Source: Ehrlichia ruminantium
GTDB taxonomy: Bacteria > Pseudomonadota > Alphaproteobacteria > Rickettsiales > Anaplasmataceae
Direction of reading: 5' to 3'
NCBI RefSeq assembly: GCF_009728835.1
Contig: NZ_CP033455.1
Span: 1,314,548 to 1,378,547, forward strand
DNA length: 64,000 nt
In this document: one piece after another, positions 49,134 through 59,212 of the stretch
How positions within the stretch are numbered: position 1 is the stretch's first letter
Layout of the letters: each line of letters begins with the position of its first letter
Notes under the pieces: model-generated
Database searches by the model: none
Seen by the model: the letters and a program-made list of their open reading frames with translations, nothing else
What the model was told of the DNA's origin: nothing
Program-made: the position numbers and the translations under genes

Positions 49134-49712
49134 TTATTCTTGAGAATAAATATGTTTCAGAGCTACACATATATAGAGGTATGCAGAATACACAGTCAAT
49201 ATTGCTGCTATATACAATATTATATCTGCAATATACATAAAACAATAATCCAGTATTAACATACCAATAGCTGCCATTTGGATAAATGTCTTAATCTTTC
49301 CTAGTTTTATAACAGGAATTCTAACATCCATAGAAATTAAAAATTCTCTAAGTCCAGAAATTAAAATTTCTCTACAAATTATTATAACAACAGGTATTAT
49401 AGTTAACTTAGTGATTTTTCCTATATATACCAACATAATCAGAGTTGCAGACACAATTAGTTTATCTGCAATTGGATCAAATAATCTCCCAAACTTAGAC
49501 TGAGTTTGCCATATACGTGCCAAATAACCATCAAAAAAATCTGTAATACATGCAAAAATAAAAATAACAAATGCAATATAATTTGAACCATTACTCTGTA
49601 AAAAAAAACTGCAAACTATAGCAGGAATTGCAAGTACTCGCAACACAGTTAATAGATTAGGCAAAGTTCTTCTAAAATAACCACCCATATTATATAATGC
49701 TCTATGTTTCAC
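49134..49712 (-). CDS. pgsA: CDP-diacylglycerol-glycerol-3-phosphate 3-phosphatidyltransferase
   Basis: PgsA makes phosphatidylglycerophosphate, the precursor of phosphatidylglycerol. The roughly 190-residue membrane protein has the CDP-alcohol phosphatidyltransferase signature, with D58, D61-G62, A65-R66, G75, D79 and D83 in DFFDGYLARI to FGRLFDPIADK, and about five helices. The longest form starts at GTG 49712; ATG 49688 (MGGYFRRTLPNLLT) is an equally likely start and fits the family better. It stands alone, downstream of no other gene, beside a tandem array. Confidence 0.95.
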   Translation of the reverse strand: MKHRALYNMGGYFRRTLPNLLTVLRVLAIPAIVCSFFLQSNGSNYIAFVIFIFACITDFFDGYLARIWQTQSKFGRLFDPIADKLIVSATLIMLVYIGKITKLTIIPVVIIICREILISGLREFLISMDVRIPVIKLGKIKTFIQMAAIGMLILDYCFMYIADIILYIAAILTVYSAYLYICVALKHIYSQE

Positions 49713-50030
49713 CTTATGATAATGATAATCTAAACAACTTCAATACTTATATTGAAAATTATGTATACTCTAGATAAAATTAATAAATCAATTTTCTCTT
49801 TTTTATATATAATTATAACAAATATAATCAAAATGAGTTTATATTTAGAAAGTAATCAAGAACACGTCATAAAAAAATAATACCCACATAATTAAACTAA
49901 TATTTATACTTAACTACTGTAAAATATATTTAATATTAAATTAAACAATTCTTTTAATAAAAAAGAATATCAAATATCCTTGTTTACTTTTTATAGCAAG
50001 TCTATAATCCGTTACACATAATTAAAAAAT
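49713..50030. other. Divergent promoter region between pgsA and the oxidase-like gene
   Basis: About 320 bases of AT-rich sequence between two divergent genes. I see no repeat or clear -35/-10 pair. Confidence 0.45.
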
Positions 50031-51353
50031 TTGGCAATGTCTTATATCAACAATTATAACATACATCTATGCCGCAAATGGCTACTATTAGGAACATTTG
50101 CTTTAGCAATATCTGGTATATTATCTATATTTATTGTATTACTAAGACTTCCTATATCAAAGTCTTTTTTTGCTGACGTTAATAGGATTTTTGATACATC
50201 ATTAGTTATACATGTCAATTTATCGGTCCTAGTATGGGGATGTTCTATAATTTCAATGATATCAAGTTTTATGATATCAAATATTAAGTACTCAGGATAT
50301 TTCAAATATTTGTGCTATTCTGCATTTACTGGAACATTATTAATGATACTGTCTACTTTTTTCACTAACGCAGAACCAATAAAGAATAACTACATCCCTA
50401 TAATCAATAACCAATATTTTCTACTAGGATTACTAATATTCATCATGAGTATACTTTGTTATTCAATACTTTCAACAAAATGTCGCAGTTCTAAAATATT
50501 ACAAGGTATTTCACTGGGAATTTATGGAAATTCAATAATACTTATATGTGCAATTTTATGCTTTAGTATGTCCTATTATACAATACATACACAAAAGTAT
50601 ACTCCTGTATTATTCTATGAGCATATGTTTTGGGGTGGAGGACACGTATTACAGTTAGCATTCAGTCAAACCCTACTACTAGTATTTATAATCATGCTAG
50701 AACAGAAAAGTAAATTTTTACAAACAAACATAGTTAATATCATTTTTTCGATTAATACACTATCTACTATATTTACACCAATTGTATATATATCTAACCC
50801 AGCTGATTCACAGTCTATTATAGACTTTTTCACTTGGCATATGCGTATTGCTGGAGGATTCATTCCCATATGCTTATTTATACTTGCACTATTTAACATT
50901 AAAACACTATCTAACCCTAAATACCATAGTTTAATATGTGCAATTTTACTATTTAACTATGGTGGGATTTTAGGAATATTAAGTATGCAAGGGAATGTAA
51001 CAATACCTGCACATTATCATGGATCTATAGTTGGAATGACAATAGCATTTATGGGATTCATTTATTGGATAATACCAAAAATCGGATTTAGCAAAATTAA
51101 CATCACCATAGCTAACATACAAATCTACATTTATAGTCTAGGACAGTTTTTACATATAACAGGGTTAGAATGGTTAGGTGGATACGGAGCTATAAGGAAA
51201 GTAACACATCTACCCAGTACAGCATCAAAAATTGCACAGCATTGCTTCACATTTGGCGGGTTAATGGCTATTATTGGAGGGTGTTTGTTTGTTATACTAA
51301 TATTACAACAAGTCTGTAAGAAGGAATCACACTTGCAACCGCTAAAACAATAG
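50031..51353 (+). CDS. Heme-copper oxidase subunit I-like membrane protein
   Basis: This 440-residue protein has about 12 membrane helices and the histidine pattern of heme-copper oxidase subunit I. H61 (VIHVNLSVLVWG) is a candidate low-spin heme ligand, H205 in the loop EHMFWGGGHVLQ a CuB-site candidate, H270 (TWHMRIAGG) a second, and H328 and H330 in IPAHYHGSIVG the heme ligands. The GGGHVLQ form and the single histidine at TWHM differ from ordinary aa3 (GHPEVY and HH) and from cbb3 oxidases. It is not next to genes for subunits II or III. It may be a divergent oxidase, a nitric oxide reductase relative or an assembly-linked protein; I cannot decide from sequence. Confidence 0.8.
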   Translation: MAMSYINNYNIHLCRKWLLLGTFALAISGILSIFIVLLRLPISKSFFADVNRIFDTSLVIHVNLSVLVWGCSIISMISSFMISNIKYSGYFKYLCYSAFTGTLLMILSTFFTNAEPIKNNYIPIINNQYFLLGLLIFIMSILCYSILSTKCRSSKILQGISLGIYGNSIILICAILCFSMSYYTIHTQKYTPVLFYEHMFWGGGHVLQLAFSQTLLLVFIIMLEQKSKFLQTNIVNIIFSINTLSTIFTPIVYISNPADSQSIIDFFTWHMRIAGGFIPICLFILALFNIKTLSNPKYHSLICAILLFNYGGILGILSMQGNVTIPAHYHGSIVGMTIAFMGFIYWIIPKIGFSKINITIANIQIYIYSLGQFLHITGLEWLGGYGAIRKVTHLPSTASKIAQHCFTFGGLMAIIGGCLFVILILQQVCKKESHLQPLKQ

Positions 51354-51582
51354 ATTAACTACAATGCAAACCTTATTCTATAATTATCTTTCAAGATAAA
51401 CAAAAATAATAATATGTTCATCAAGTAATCTTGTATAATTTTCAACAGTACGTTACACTTTACTTATACATTCTGTAATAACACACTTATTACCCTTACT
51501 CTTAATAATTTTGAATAACAAGCTTTATAATATCAACACAAATCGTAGTACCCATATTAATGCACACAAAACCAAGTAATTA
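51354..51582. other. Left flank of the surf1-side tandem array
   Basis: Non-coding sequence. From about 51520 it resembles a decayed first unit of the array (AATCGTAGTACCCATATTAA, then ACCAAGTAAT). Confidence 0.5.
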
Positions 51583-52260
51583 ATGTACCTTAACCATTAT
51601 CATCTCCAAATGGAACGCTATACTCAATATACATATTCTACAAGAACATATTTATTGTCCTATTTTCGACAACTTTTTGAATAGTAATTCCTACCTGCAA
51701 TATCAGTATACACATTCTAACAATCATACTAACGCACACAACATCAAGTAATATGTACCTTAACCATTATCATCTCCAAATGGAACGCTATACTCAAATA
51801 CATATTCTACAAGAACATATTTATTGTCCTATTTTCGATAACTTTTCGAATAGTAATTCCTACCTGCAATATCAGTATACACATTCTAACAATCATACTA
51901 ACACATACAACATCAAGCAATATGTACCTTAACCATTATCATCTCCAAATGGAACGCTATACTCAAATACATATTCTACAAGAACATATTTACTGTCCTA
52001 TTTTCGATAACTTTTCGAATAGTAATTTCTACCTGCAATATCAGTATACACATTCTAACAATCATACTAACACACACAACATCAAGCAATATGTACCTTA
52101 ACCATTATCATCTCCAAATGGAACGCTATACTCAAATACATATTCTACAAGAACATATTTACTGTCCTATTTTCGATAACTTTTCGAATAGTAATTCCTA
52201 CCTGCGATACCGATATATATATACATATCCTAGTAACCATATCAATGAGAGCAAATACCA
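51583..52260. repeat. Tandem array with a 169-bp period that runs into surf1
   Basis: ATGTACCTTAACC recurs at 51583, 51753, 51922 and 52091, giving periods of 170, 169 and 169 bases. The units are almost identical. Each ends with a segment like TACCTGCAATATCAGTATAC, which is a degenerate copy of 52198-52265, the last 20 or so codons of surf1. The array thus seems to have grown from the 3' end of that gene. Such arrays of about 150 bp are a known hallmark of E. ruminantium intergenic regions. Confidence 0.9.
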
Positions 52261-52836
52261 AGTAATAATATATTCTAGATGATCATTTCTAACTTTTAAT
52301 GGAGCATTAGATTTAATCACATTAAAATCTAATGTATTACTCATCCATATTACACAACTTTCTAATGGCACACCTATTGTTTTTGCCATACTTTCTATAT
52401 CAAACCAAAACCACAGGTTATGATCAATATCATTCTTTACAAACCATCCAATTTTTTTTTCATGATCACAATATAGAATACCAGTAATACTACGTTGATC
52501 ATTATCAAAAAGTTCAAGCTTTACTCCCTTATCAATTACTGTCCCCTTATTTACCAATATATGTCTGCCATCACTTAAATGAAACGGCTGCAATACGTAA
52601 TAGCCTAGAGTACCAGCAAAAACAAAAAACTTATGACTATTATCAAAAGATCCACTTGCAATTACATTATGATAACGTTGTTTTATAAGGTCACTGTCTG
52701 ATAACTTCATAGGAACAGCTTGCATATTATGAATAATAATATTTTTTTCCTTTAACCTGAATATTTGCCATGTACCAAGTGCTACCATAACAGAAAATGG
52801 AATAATAAGAGTAAGAACAAGTTTTATAAACCACAT
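52198..52836 (-). CDS. surf1: SURF1-family cytochrome c oxidase assembly protein
   Basis: SURF1 helps insert heme a into subunit I of cytochrome c oxidase. The 212-residue protein has the N-terminal helix followed by the family motif ALGTWQIFRLKEK (about 20-32), a periplasmic domain with HILVNKGTVIDK, and a C-terminal helix (HLEYIITWYLLSLIWLLGYVYIY). The last 20 codons are part of the tandem array, so the tail RYRR may vary. Together with ctaG it supports a functional aa3-type oxidase. Confidence 0.9.
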   Translation of the reverse strand: MWFIKLVLTLIIPFSVMVALGTWQIFRLKEKNIIIHNMQAVPMKLSDSDLIKQRYHNVIASGSFDNSHKFFVFAGTLGYYVLQPFHLSDGRHILVNKGTVIDKGVKLELFDNDQRSITGILYCDHEKKIGWFVKNDIDHNLWFWFDIESMAKTIGVPLESCVIWMSNTLDFNVIKSNAPLKVRNDHLEYIITWYLLSLIWLLGYVYIYRYRR

Positions 52837-53248
52837 TTTTTATACACTTTATATTATTTCATCACTGATTTAACATATTCATTGGATTATAATACTACAG
52901 TATACAAAATCTCGAACAATCTTGCCATTCATATTATTTCAACAATTAGAAATGTAAATCAAAATAATGCTTTATATTTCCTAGAATGCTTAGCAAACAT
53001 CATAAATTATCATGTAAACATCTTTACAATTAAGCATTATATAGTATACTTTGGACTAATATAGTATACCAAAAATGATATTATAAAATTTATGTTAAAA
53101 TTAATCACCAGGTAAACATGCCATATATAAAAAAGAATAGATAATATAAAATATATAATACAAAATTAACATTAACCAATTTTATGAAACTTATTATTTA
53201 TAATAAAATCAAGTTATACTACCGACAATTTATATAGATTTATATAAT
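52837..53248. other. Non-coding gap between surf1 and the pentapeptide protein
   Basis: Divergent intergenic region. A 99-codon plus-strand frame starting at 52765 overlaps surf1 antisense and has no coding character. No repeats were seen. Confidence 0.5.
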
Positions 53249-55075
53249 ATGAAATACTATGCAATATTTATTACAATCTCAATTTTCTGTGTTTCACTAG
53301 TATATAATGCTAACAACTCTCATGCCAACACTACAAAGGAAAATAAAGATGAAACTACAGAACAACAAGACCTTTTTTCTATAAAACACACTACACATAC
53401 AAAAGAAGAATTTATCAATTTCATAATAAAATGTCATTCCAAAGGAATACCGTTAGATTTCAAGAAAGAATTTGGAAATAACTTATCAGGAGCAGATTTT
53501 AGTGATCTAGATCTCAGAGGATCAGTATTTAACAGCATAAACTTATCACATGCAAACTTTACACGCACTAATTTATCTAACTCAACTTTTATAAATTCTA
53601 ATATGCAGAGAGCATCTTTTATACACGCTAATCTAAGTAGATCTAGTATAAAGGATTCAAACTTAAATTTTGCTAATTTTACATCTGCAGATTTACAAAA
53701 AACTACAATTGATAAATCGAAACTTGATAACACAAACTTCAGCTATTCAGATATGCGTTTTTCTATTTTAAATGAAGTAAGTGGACTATCTACAAATTTT
53801 TCAGAAACAGAATTAACATCAAGTTTAATTTCCGAATCTCAAATACAAAATGCAAATTTTCACGACATAGAAGGGGATAACATAACTATACAAAGCTGTA
53901 ATCTATCATCTTCTAACCTATTTGGAGCAAATTTATACAATTCAAGAATACAATTTTCTAATCTAACAAACTCCATATTATACGGAGCAAATTTAGATTC
54001 ATCAGATATCACAGGTAGCAACCTTAGCAACAGTAATATGGCGGTATCAAATATAAGTTCTTCTAATTTTCAAAATGTCAACCTAAGTAATACAAATATG
54101 TCTTTTGTAGATGCCTATTACACAAATTTTAAGAATACAAATTTACATAATGCATTCATGAATAATGCAACTTTAATCGGTGTAAACCTAAATAACGCTA
54201 CATTATCTCATGTAAACTTAAGCAATACAGAAATTACAAATGCAAGTATACAAGAGTCTGACATGCAATCTGTAATACTTGATTCAACTAATATTATTAA
54301 ATCCAACTTCAATAATACTATTTTAATAAATGCAATCATTAAGAATACAATATTTTATAATTCAGACCTTACCATGGTATCAATAAAGAATTCTGAATGG
54401 AGTAATTCTAAAATAAATACAAGTATTTTAAATTTTGCAACTATAGATCACAATACTATAACAAACAATACTTATAACAAGATAGGAGCAACAAATACGT
54501 TATGGTCTAATTCGACAATAGAGGCTACAAATATAGAACACAGTAACCTTAGCTTTTCAACTTTTAGTAATAATACAATAAATAAAACAAATTTTTTTAG
54601 TAACAATCTAGAATCTGCAGAAATAAGGGAATCTAACTTTAATGGATCTAGCATTTACCATAACATTTTAACTAACTTTGACTTCAATGACTGTAATATC
54701 ACAAATACAATAATTATCGCTAATAAAAACTTTACAAACAAGCCTTCTCAAGGAATTACATCTCTTAAAGCACTACAGAATACAATAAGAAATAACAAAA
54801 GATTTGACGTAAATTTCTCTAATTTTAATTTTAGAAAACTAGATTTAAGTGATACAGATTTTTCAGATTCTATATTACAGAATGCAAACTTCTCTAATCT
54901 AACATTAAAAAACGTAAACTTTTCCAATACTAATCTACAATCTGCTACATTTAATAACTCAGAGCTTATTAACGTTAACTTTTCTAATGCTAATTTAGAA
55001 AATGCAAACCTATTAAATGCAAAATTGCATGAAACAAACACAGAAAATGCAAACTTACGTAATATCAAAAACTAA
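53249..55075 (+). CDS. Secreted pentapeptide-repeat protein
   Basis: This 608-residue protein has a signal peptide (about 1-26, ending NNSHA), a short charged linker, a small helical region (residues 45-72), and then pentapeptide repeats of the A(N/D)LxN type from about 78 to 600. These contain dozens of units such as ANFTR, TNLSN, ANLYN and SNLSN, and are rich in asparagine, serine and threonine. A break near residues 495-530 (ITSLKALQNTIRNNKRFDVN) divides the repeats into two blocks. Pentapeptide repeats form a right-handed square beta-helix. With a signal peptide it would act in the periplasm or outside; the role is unknown. The 3' end is very regular, as if recently extended. Confidence 0.9.
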   Translation: MKYYAIFITISIFCVSLVYNANNSHANTTKENKDETTEQQDLFSIKHTTHTKEEFINFIIKCHSKGIPLDFKKEFGNNLSGADFSDLDLRGSVFNSINLSHANFTRTNLSNSTFINSNMQRASFIHANLSRSSIKDSNLNFANFTSADLQKTTIDKSKLDNTNFSYSDMRFSILNEVSGLSTNFSETELTSSLISESQIQNANFHDIEGDNITIQSCNLSSSNLFGANLYNSRIQFSNLTNSILYGANLDSSDITGSNLSNSNMAVSNISSSNFQNVNLSNTNMSFVDAYYTNFKNTNLHNAFMNNATLIGVNLNNATLSHVNLSNTEITNASIQESDMQSVILDSTNIIKSNFNNTILINAIIKNTIFYNSDLTMVSIKNSEWSNSKINTSILNFATIDHNTITNNTYNKIGATNTLWSNSTIEATNIEHSNLSFSTFSNNTINKTNFFSNNLESAEIRESNFNGSSIYHNILTNFDFNDCNITNTIIIANKNFTNKPSQGITSLKALQNTIRNNKRFDVNFSNFNFRKLDLSDTDFSDSILQNANFSNLTLKNVNFSNTNLQSATFNNSELINVNFSNANLENANLLNAKLHETNTENANLRNIKN

Positions 55076-55251
55076 CTTATCAGTAAAATGTTTATATCAG
55101 TATTTTAACACTAAGCATAGTTTCATAAACAAAAAGAAATTTCAATTCAGTAATACTATCTTAATTAAGGCAATAAACATATTGACATTAATTTACTAAA
55201 TTTAACTAAAATCTCTAGAATAATATCGCTGAAATATACCTAAACATAGAT

Positions 55252-56941
55252 TTATCTTGTATATTCTTGTTTCTTGTGATCCTTAACTTCCTTTTCTTCA
55301 TAACATAACAACTCATTACCATTACCTGCACCAGGATAAGAAGTAGATGCTGCACATACTAGTTCATACTCCTTTACCATAAGATAAAGATTACACATAT
55401 TTTCTACATTTGCATGACAAATAATATTATTACTTATACTTTGTATAATATACGAAAATTTTTCACAATTTTGTTCAACTAATTGACACCACCTACTTGC
55501 AAAATTAGGCGAACTCACACTAAGTAGTATACTAGGATACTTCATACCACCTAAATCCACTAGACCATAATCATATAATAATGATGTAACATAACATTTA
55601 AATTGAAATACTTCAGATAACTTATACATAAATGCTACTAATCCAGTATTATGCAATTTATCGAACCTAGCGCAATAATACCGTTTAGTTTCATAATACA
55701 AATCAACATTTCTACACACAAGACCCAATTGAATACCACAACTTACAATCAGTAAGTCTATCATATCTAGCACTACAGGTGGATAACTTGTTTTTCTACA
55801 GAGTTTTGCAGATATCAAATGATTTAACAACTCTATCGATGCTGCATAAAAACTTGAACTATAACTTGTATAATTATCAATACCATCATTCTGACAATCT
55901 AGATAACATGTAAAAATAGACAGCATACTAATTCGACACTCTGCATTTGATTTACACTTTTGTAAGATCTCATGTGCTTCAATGCAAATCCGGTCAATTA
56001 CATAAAAGTCCATACTATTTAAACAGGTTAACAACATTGCATTTCCTACTGCAGAAACATTCAATGCAAAAGCAAGTTGTGAGCATATATTTAACTTTAA
56101 AAGAGACACAGCCATGTTAGCATGCGATGTAATACCTGATAACACATCATAATATACCTTATTCATACTCAAAATATTATGCTCTACAATAAACAATTCT
56201 CCCAACAATTCACAAAGATAACTAAAATGTAGATTTTGTAATCTTGCTAGAATTTGACCGGGAATTTGACCAGGTATATTAGCAAACTTTGAAGAATATT
56301 TTCCTGATACCATGCTTTCCTGAAGGTCATCAACATGTTCAGTAGGAGTAAGTGTTAATTTATCTACATAATAAGTCAATTGTCCTACGCATGTACTAGG
56401 AAAAGGTACCCCATAAGTTTTGTTATGTGTTATAGCTCCTACATAGAAGTTCGATTTCTTCCCAAGTGGTCCTGTACTTTTAATATGTTTTGATTCCTGA
56501 CTGCTAAGTTTAATTTTCTCCCTTTTTGACTTAGCACTTTGTTTTACATCTATTTTCTCAAGTGCACTACTTGGCTGTTGAGTTTCTTGTTTTAATATTA
56601 CAGTACCATGCTGACCTCTCCTTTTTGGTCTAGCACCTTGTTTTATATATACATCTTCAAGTGTACTACTTGCTTGGCCTTTGTCCACCAATTCTCGTTC
56701 TGATATAATTTGAAAAGAAGCACCCTCTTCAACACTAGCTACACACTGTGTACCTTCATATGTACTTTGTTCCCCCCCCCCCCTCTTCTAAAAAAAAATC
56801 TTGACCTACAAGATCTACAGGTTGCTCAGTACTTTTTGTACCTCTCGTATCAGATTCACCATCTGTTGTACAAATTTCACTAGTTATATCATCTCCTTGA
56901 CCATCAGGAGCCTTCTTCTTTTTATTTACATCATATAACAT
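55252..56941 (-). pseudogene. Family member 3, interrupted at a G12 tract (possible phase-variable gene)
   Basis: This is the third paralog of the proteins at 27713 and 31468. From ATG 56941 (MLYDVNKKKKAPDG) the frame runs through an acidic region to EEGGGGTKYI and stops at 56756, giving 61 residues. The rest continues in another frame that is open from the G-tract to 55252, with two motif copies (VYIKQGARPKRR and IDVKQSAKSKRE), the MNSMDFYVI-type block and a C-terminus EYTR. The switch lies at twelve G (56772-56783). Eleven or fourteen G would join the two parts into 562 residues, close to the 534 and 547 of its paralogs. No other disruption is seen, so this may be an OFF state and not decay. 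A sequencing error in the tract is also possible. Confidence 0.85.
56772..56783. repeat. C12/G12 homopolymer, frame switch in family member 3
   Basis: Twelve consecutive C on the plus strand, followed three bases on by a run of nine A (56790-56798), which is a second slippage-prone site in the same codons. One G fewer restores the full reading frame. Confidence 0.9.
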
Positions 56942-57940
56942 ATAAAAAGAACACATTAACACACTTCGCCTTAAAATAACACAAGACAAATAAAATGTTA
57001 ATTACTTTTTGAAGGAAATATGTATTTTTACATACATCGGATTTCCAACTTTAACAATATTAACAAAAACTCTATAAGGCAGATATTACCTACTCTAACT
57101 TTCCCAATATATCAAATTACGATCACAAGTAAAAATTAAGGAATTAATATGAAATTGCTGTTACAAGCTTTGGATATTGCACTATAACTGAATCCGATTA
57201 AACTATAAATACTACATTGTTATACGTTAGAATACTACTATTAGTGAAAACAGAATTAAAATATATAGCATTTATATTATTTACTTTCCACAAACATACG
57301 TTAGTCAGCTTCCACTTATTTAATAATAGCTACTTAAAAACTGTTCTACTAATCTATTACCCATGATCATAAATTAATTACAAAAGTTAAAACTATTACA
57401 GTAAAATTAGAGATATAAATTATTAAACATAACCCATATTTACATCAACAACTGCATTTATACGATACATCTGTAATTAGATAATTATGAAGCTATATAC
57501 TACATAACACATATAGCCAATTAATAGCAACACAACAAACCCCTTATTATAAATTCTATACATATTTGAACACCAAAAACTACTTACATACCCAATAACT
57601 AATACAGTAAATATTTATTAACAGAAGTTTCTATCTAGATGCATTTGCTATACACAACAATACATCTTGCATATATACCTATATTTATAACTTAAGCCTT
57701 ATACAAATATATACCTCTCTAAGTCACAAGTATTAAACTAGTAAGACTATAATGTACACATACAGTAACAAACATATGTGTTTCAATCTTTTTAAAAATT
57801 TCAATACTGAATTATATAATACACATATAAATATTAAAAACTTGTCTTGTTTGTAAACAGCCATCATATAAATAGAACTTCATACATGCTTAGTTATGAA
57901 CAAATTCATACAAAAAACTTTAAATTCAGGTGTTTAAACA
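56942..57940. other. Non-coding gap upstream of family member 3
   Basis: AT-rich sequence. The ATTAACACACT motif just upstream of the start (about 56955-56965) is shared with the two other family genes. Unlike them, this copy has no satellite array on either side. No gene seen. Confidence 0.5.
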
Positions 57941-59212
57941 TTAAATATGTTCAACTACTGGCAGTCTTGCATGATGTGCAATATCAAGAAACGTAAATCT
58001 TCGCCTAGTAACAAATGCAAACTCAGCGGCTTTACTATATTTTCTAGAGTCCCATCCAATATGTTCCGGTTTACAAGGACAATCTACATTAACTAACATA
58101 TCCCTTATTAAAATGCTGGATAAAGTTTTTTCGTGAATCATATCAACAATATCAGACCACTTATTGCAGATCAAACTATTGAGATTATCAGCTTTTTGCT
58201 GATCAATAAATTTTTCAGTAAGTATATCACAAAATTCCTCAGCATGCTGCACCTGAAAATACTCTTTTATACTGTCACTACTAATTAATGTAGGATACAA
58301 TATAGGTACCTGTTTAAGTATCCTTTTCTGCAAGCATTCCATAATAACAGAACTCACTCCAATAAATTCACCATGAAAAAAGGACATATTATTTTGTAGG
58401 ATTTCTATGGTATTAGCAATCATATGCTCTCCTTGACTAGCAGATTCGCTTCCTCCTACAATAAACATTCCCAGTCCAGATAAAAGTAAAGCTTGCATCA
58501 AAACCATAATACTATGTTCATCACGTTTTACTAACCCTAAATATTCAGCTAATAATGCCTCTTCACTCGCTCTACTTATTAAAAATGGTAGTTCAGTATA
58601 TTCATTCCCTAACAATATGTGCGACAATAACCAATCCGCTTGTACTGTAGACCTACAAATAAAATCAGCAAAACCACTGACTATTAACCTTTGTGGCGCA
58701 TTTACAATAATATCTATATCTACGTATATAGCTTTAGGTAAATGAGCTTTTAATGACTTTTTATTACCACAATTAAATGTTATAGATGCATTTGATGAAC
58801 TATATCCATTCATAGAAGGAGCTGTCGGAAATGAAATATAACTTTTATTTGTAATATAACTTACATATTTACAAATATCATTGACTGTTCCGCTGCCAAA
58901 AGATACTAAAATATCAGCATCCTGAGACTTTTTTTGAATTAAATCTACCAACTCTTGAGAAGCACAATACTTATGCAAGATTATAAAATTTTGAAAAGTA
59001 CTAAATACTACCTTATCCAATAAAGCAGCAGTATTTATATCAGCTACTATAAAAGCATGATTACCATATTGTTTAATGATATCACATATATTAGAACTTA
59101 TTTTTCTATCAATATATATACTATTTATAACATTAACTATTGAATTTAACTCACAAAAATTTTTATCAAGTAAAACTTGCTTTAAAAATTTATCATACAT
59201 AATAAAAAACAA
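57941..59212 (-). CDS. sn-glycerol-1-phosphate dehydrogenase-like protein (AraM/EgsA family)
   Basis: The 423-residue protein belongs to the iron-containing alcohol dehydrogenase fold, glycerol-1-phosphate dehydrogenase branch. It has the NAD-binding loop GSGTVND at 106-112, the substrate motif PTAPSMNGYSS at 129-139, the metal ligand aspartate D183 (GFADFICR), and two histidine ligands, H263 (GEHM) and H280 (FFHGEF). In archaea this enzyme makes the backbone of membrane lipids; bacterial AraM-type members make glycerol-1-phosphate for other uses. Its role in Ehrlichia is not clear from the context. The first methionine may be M6 (MYDKFL). Confidence 0.85.
   Translation of the reverse strand: MFFIMYDKFLKQVLLDKNFCELNSIVNVINSIYIDRKISSNICDIIKQYGNHAFIVADINTAALLDKVVFSTFQNFIILHKYCASQELVDLIQKKSQDADILVSFGSGTVNDICKYVSYITNKSYISFPTAPSMNGYSSSNASITFNCGNKKSLKAHLPKAIYVDIDIIVNAPQRLIVSGFADFICRSTVQADWLLSHILLGNEYTELPFLISRASEEALLAEYLGLVKRDEHSIMVLMQALLLSGLGMFIVGGSESASQGEHMIANTIEILQNNMSFFHGEFIGVSSVIMECLQKRILKQVPILYPTLISSDSIKEYFQVQHAEEFCDILTEKFIDQQKADNLNSLICNKWSDIVDMIHEKTLSSILIRDMLVNVDCPCKPEHIGWDSRKYSKAAEFAFVTRRRFTFLDIAHHARLPVVEHI

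Noticed and set aside
52091-52282. 63-codon plus-strand frame near the surf1 end
   Set aside because: It is made of tandem repeat units and runs antisense to the surf1 3' end.
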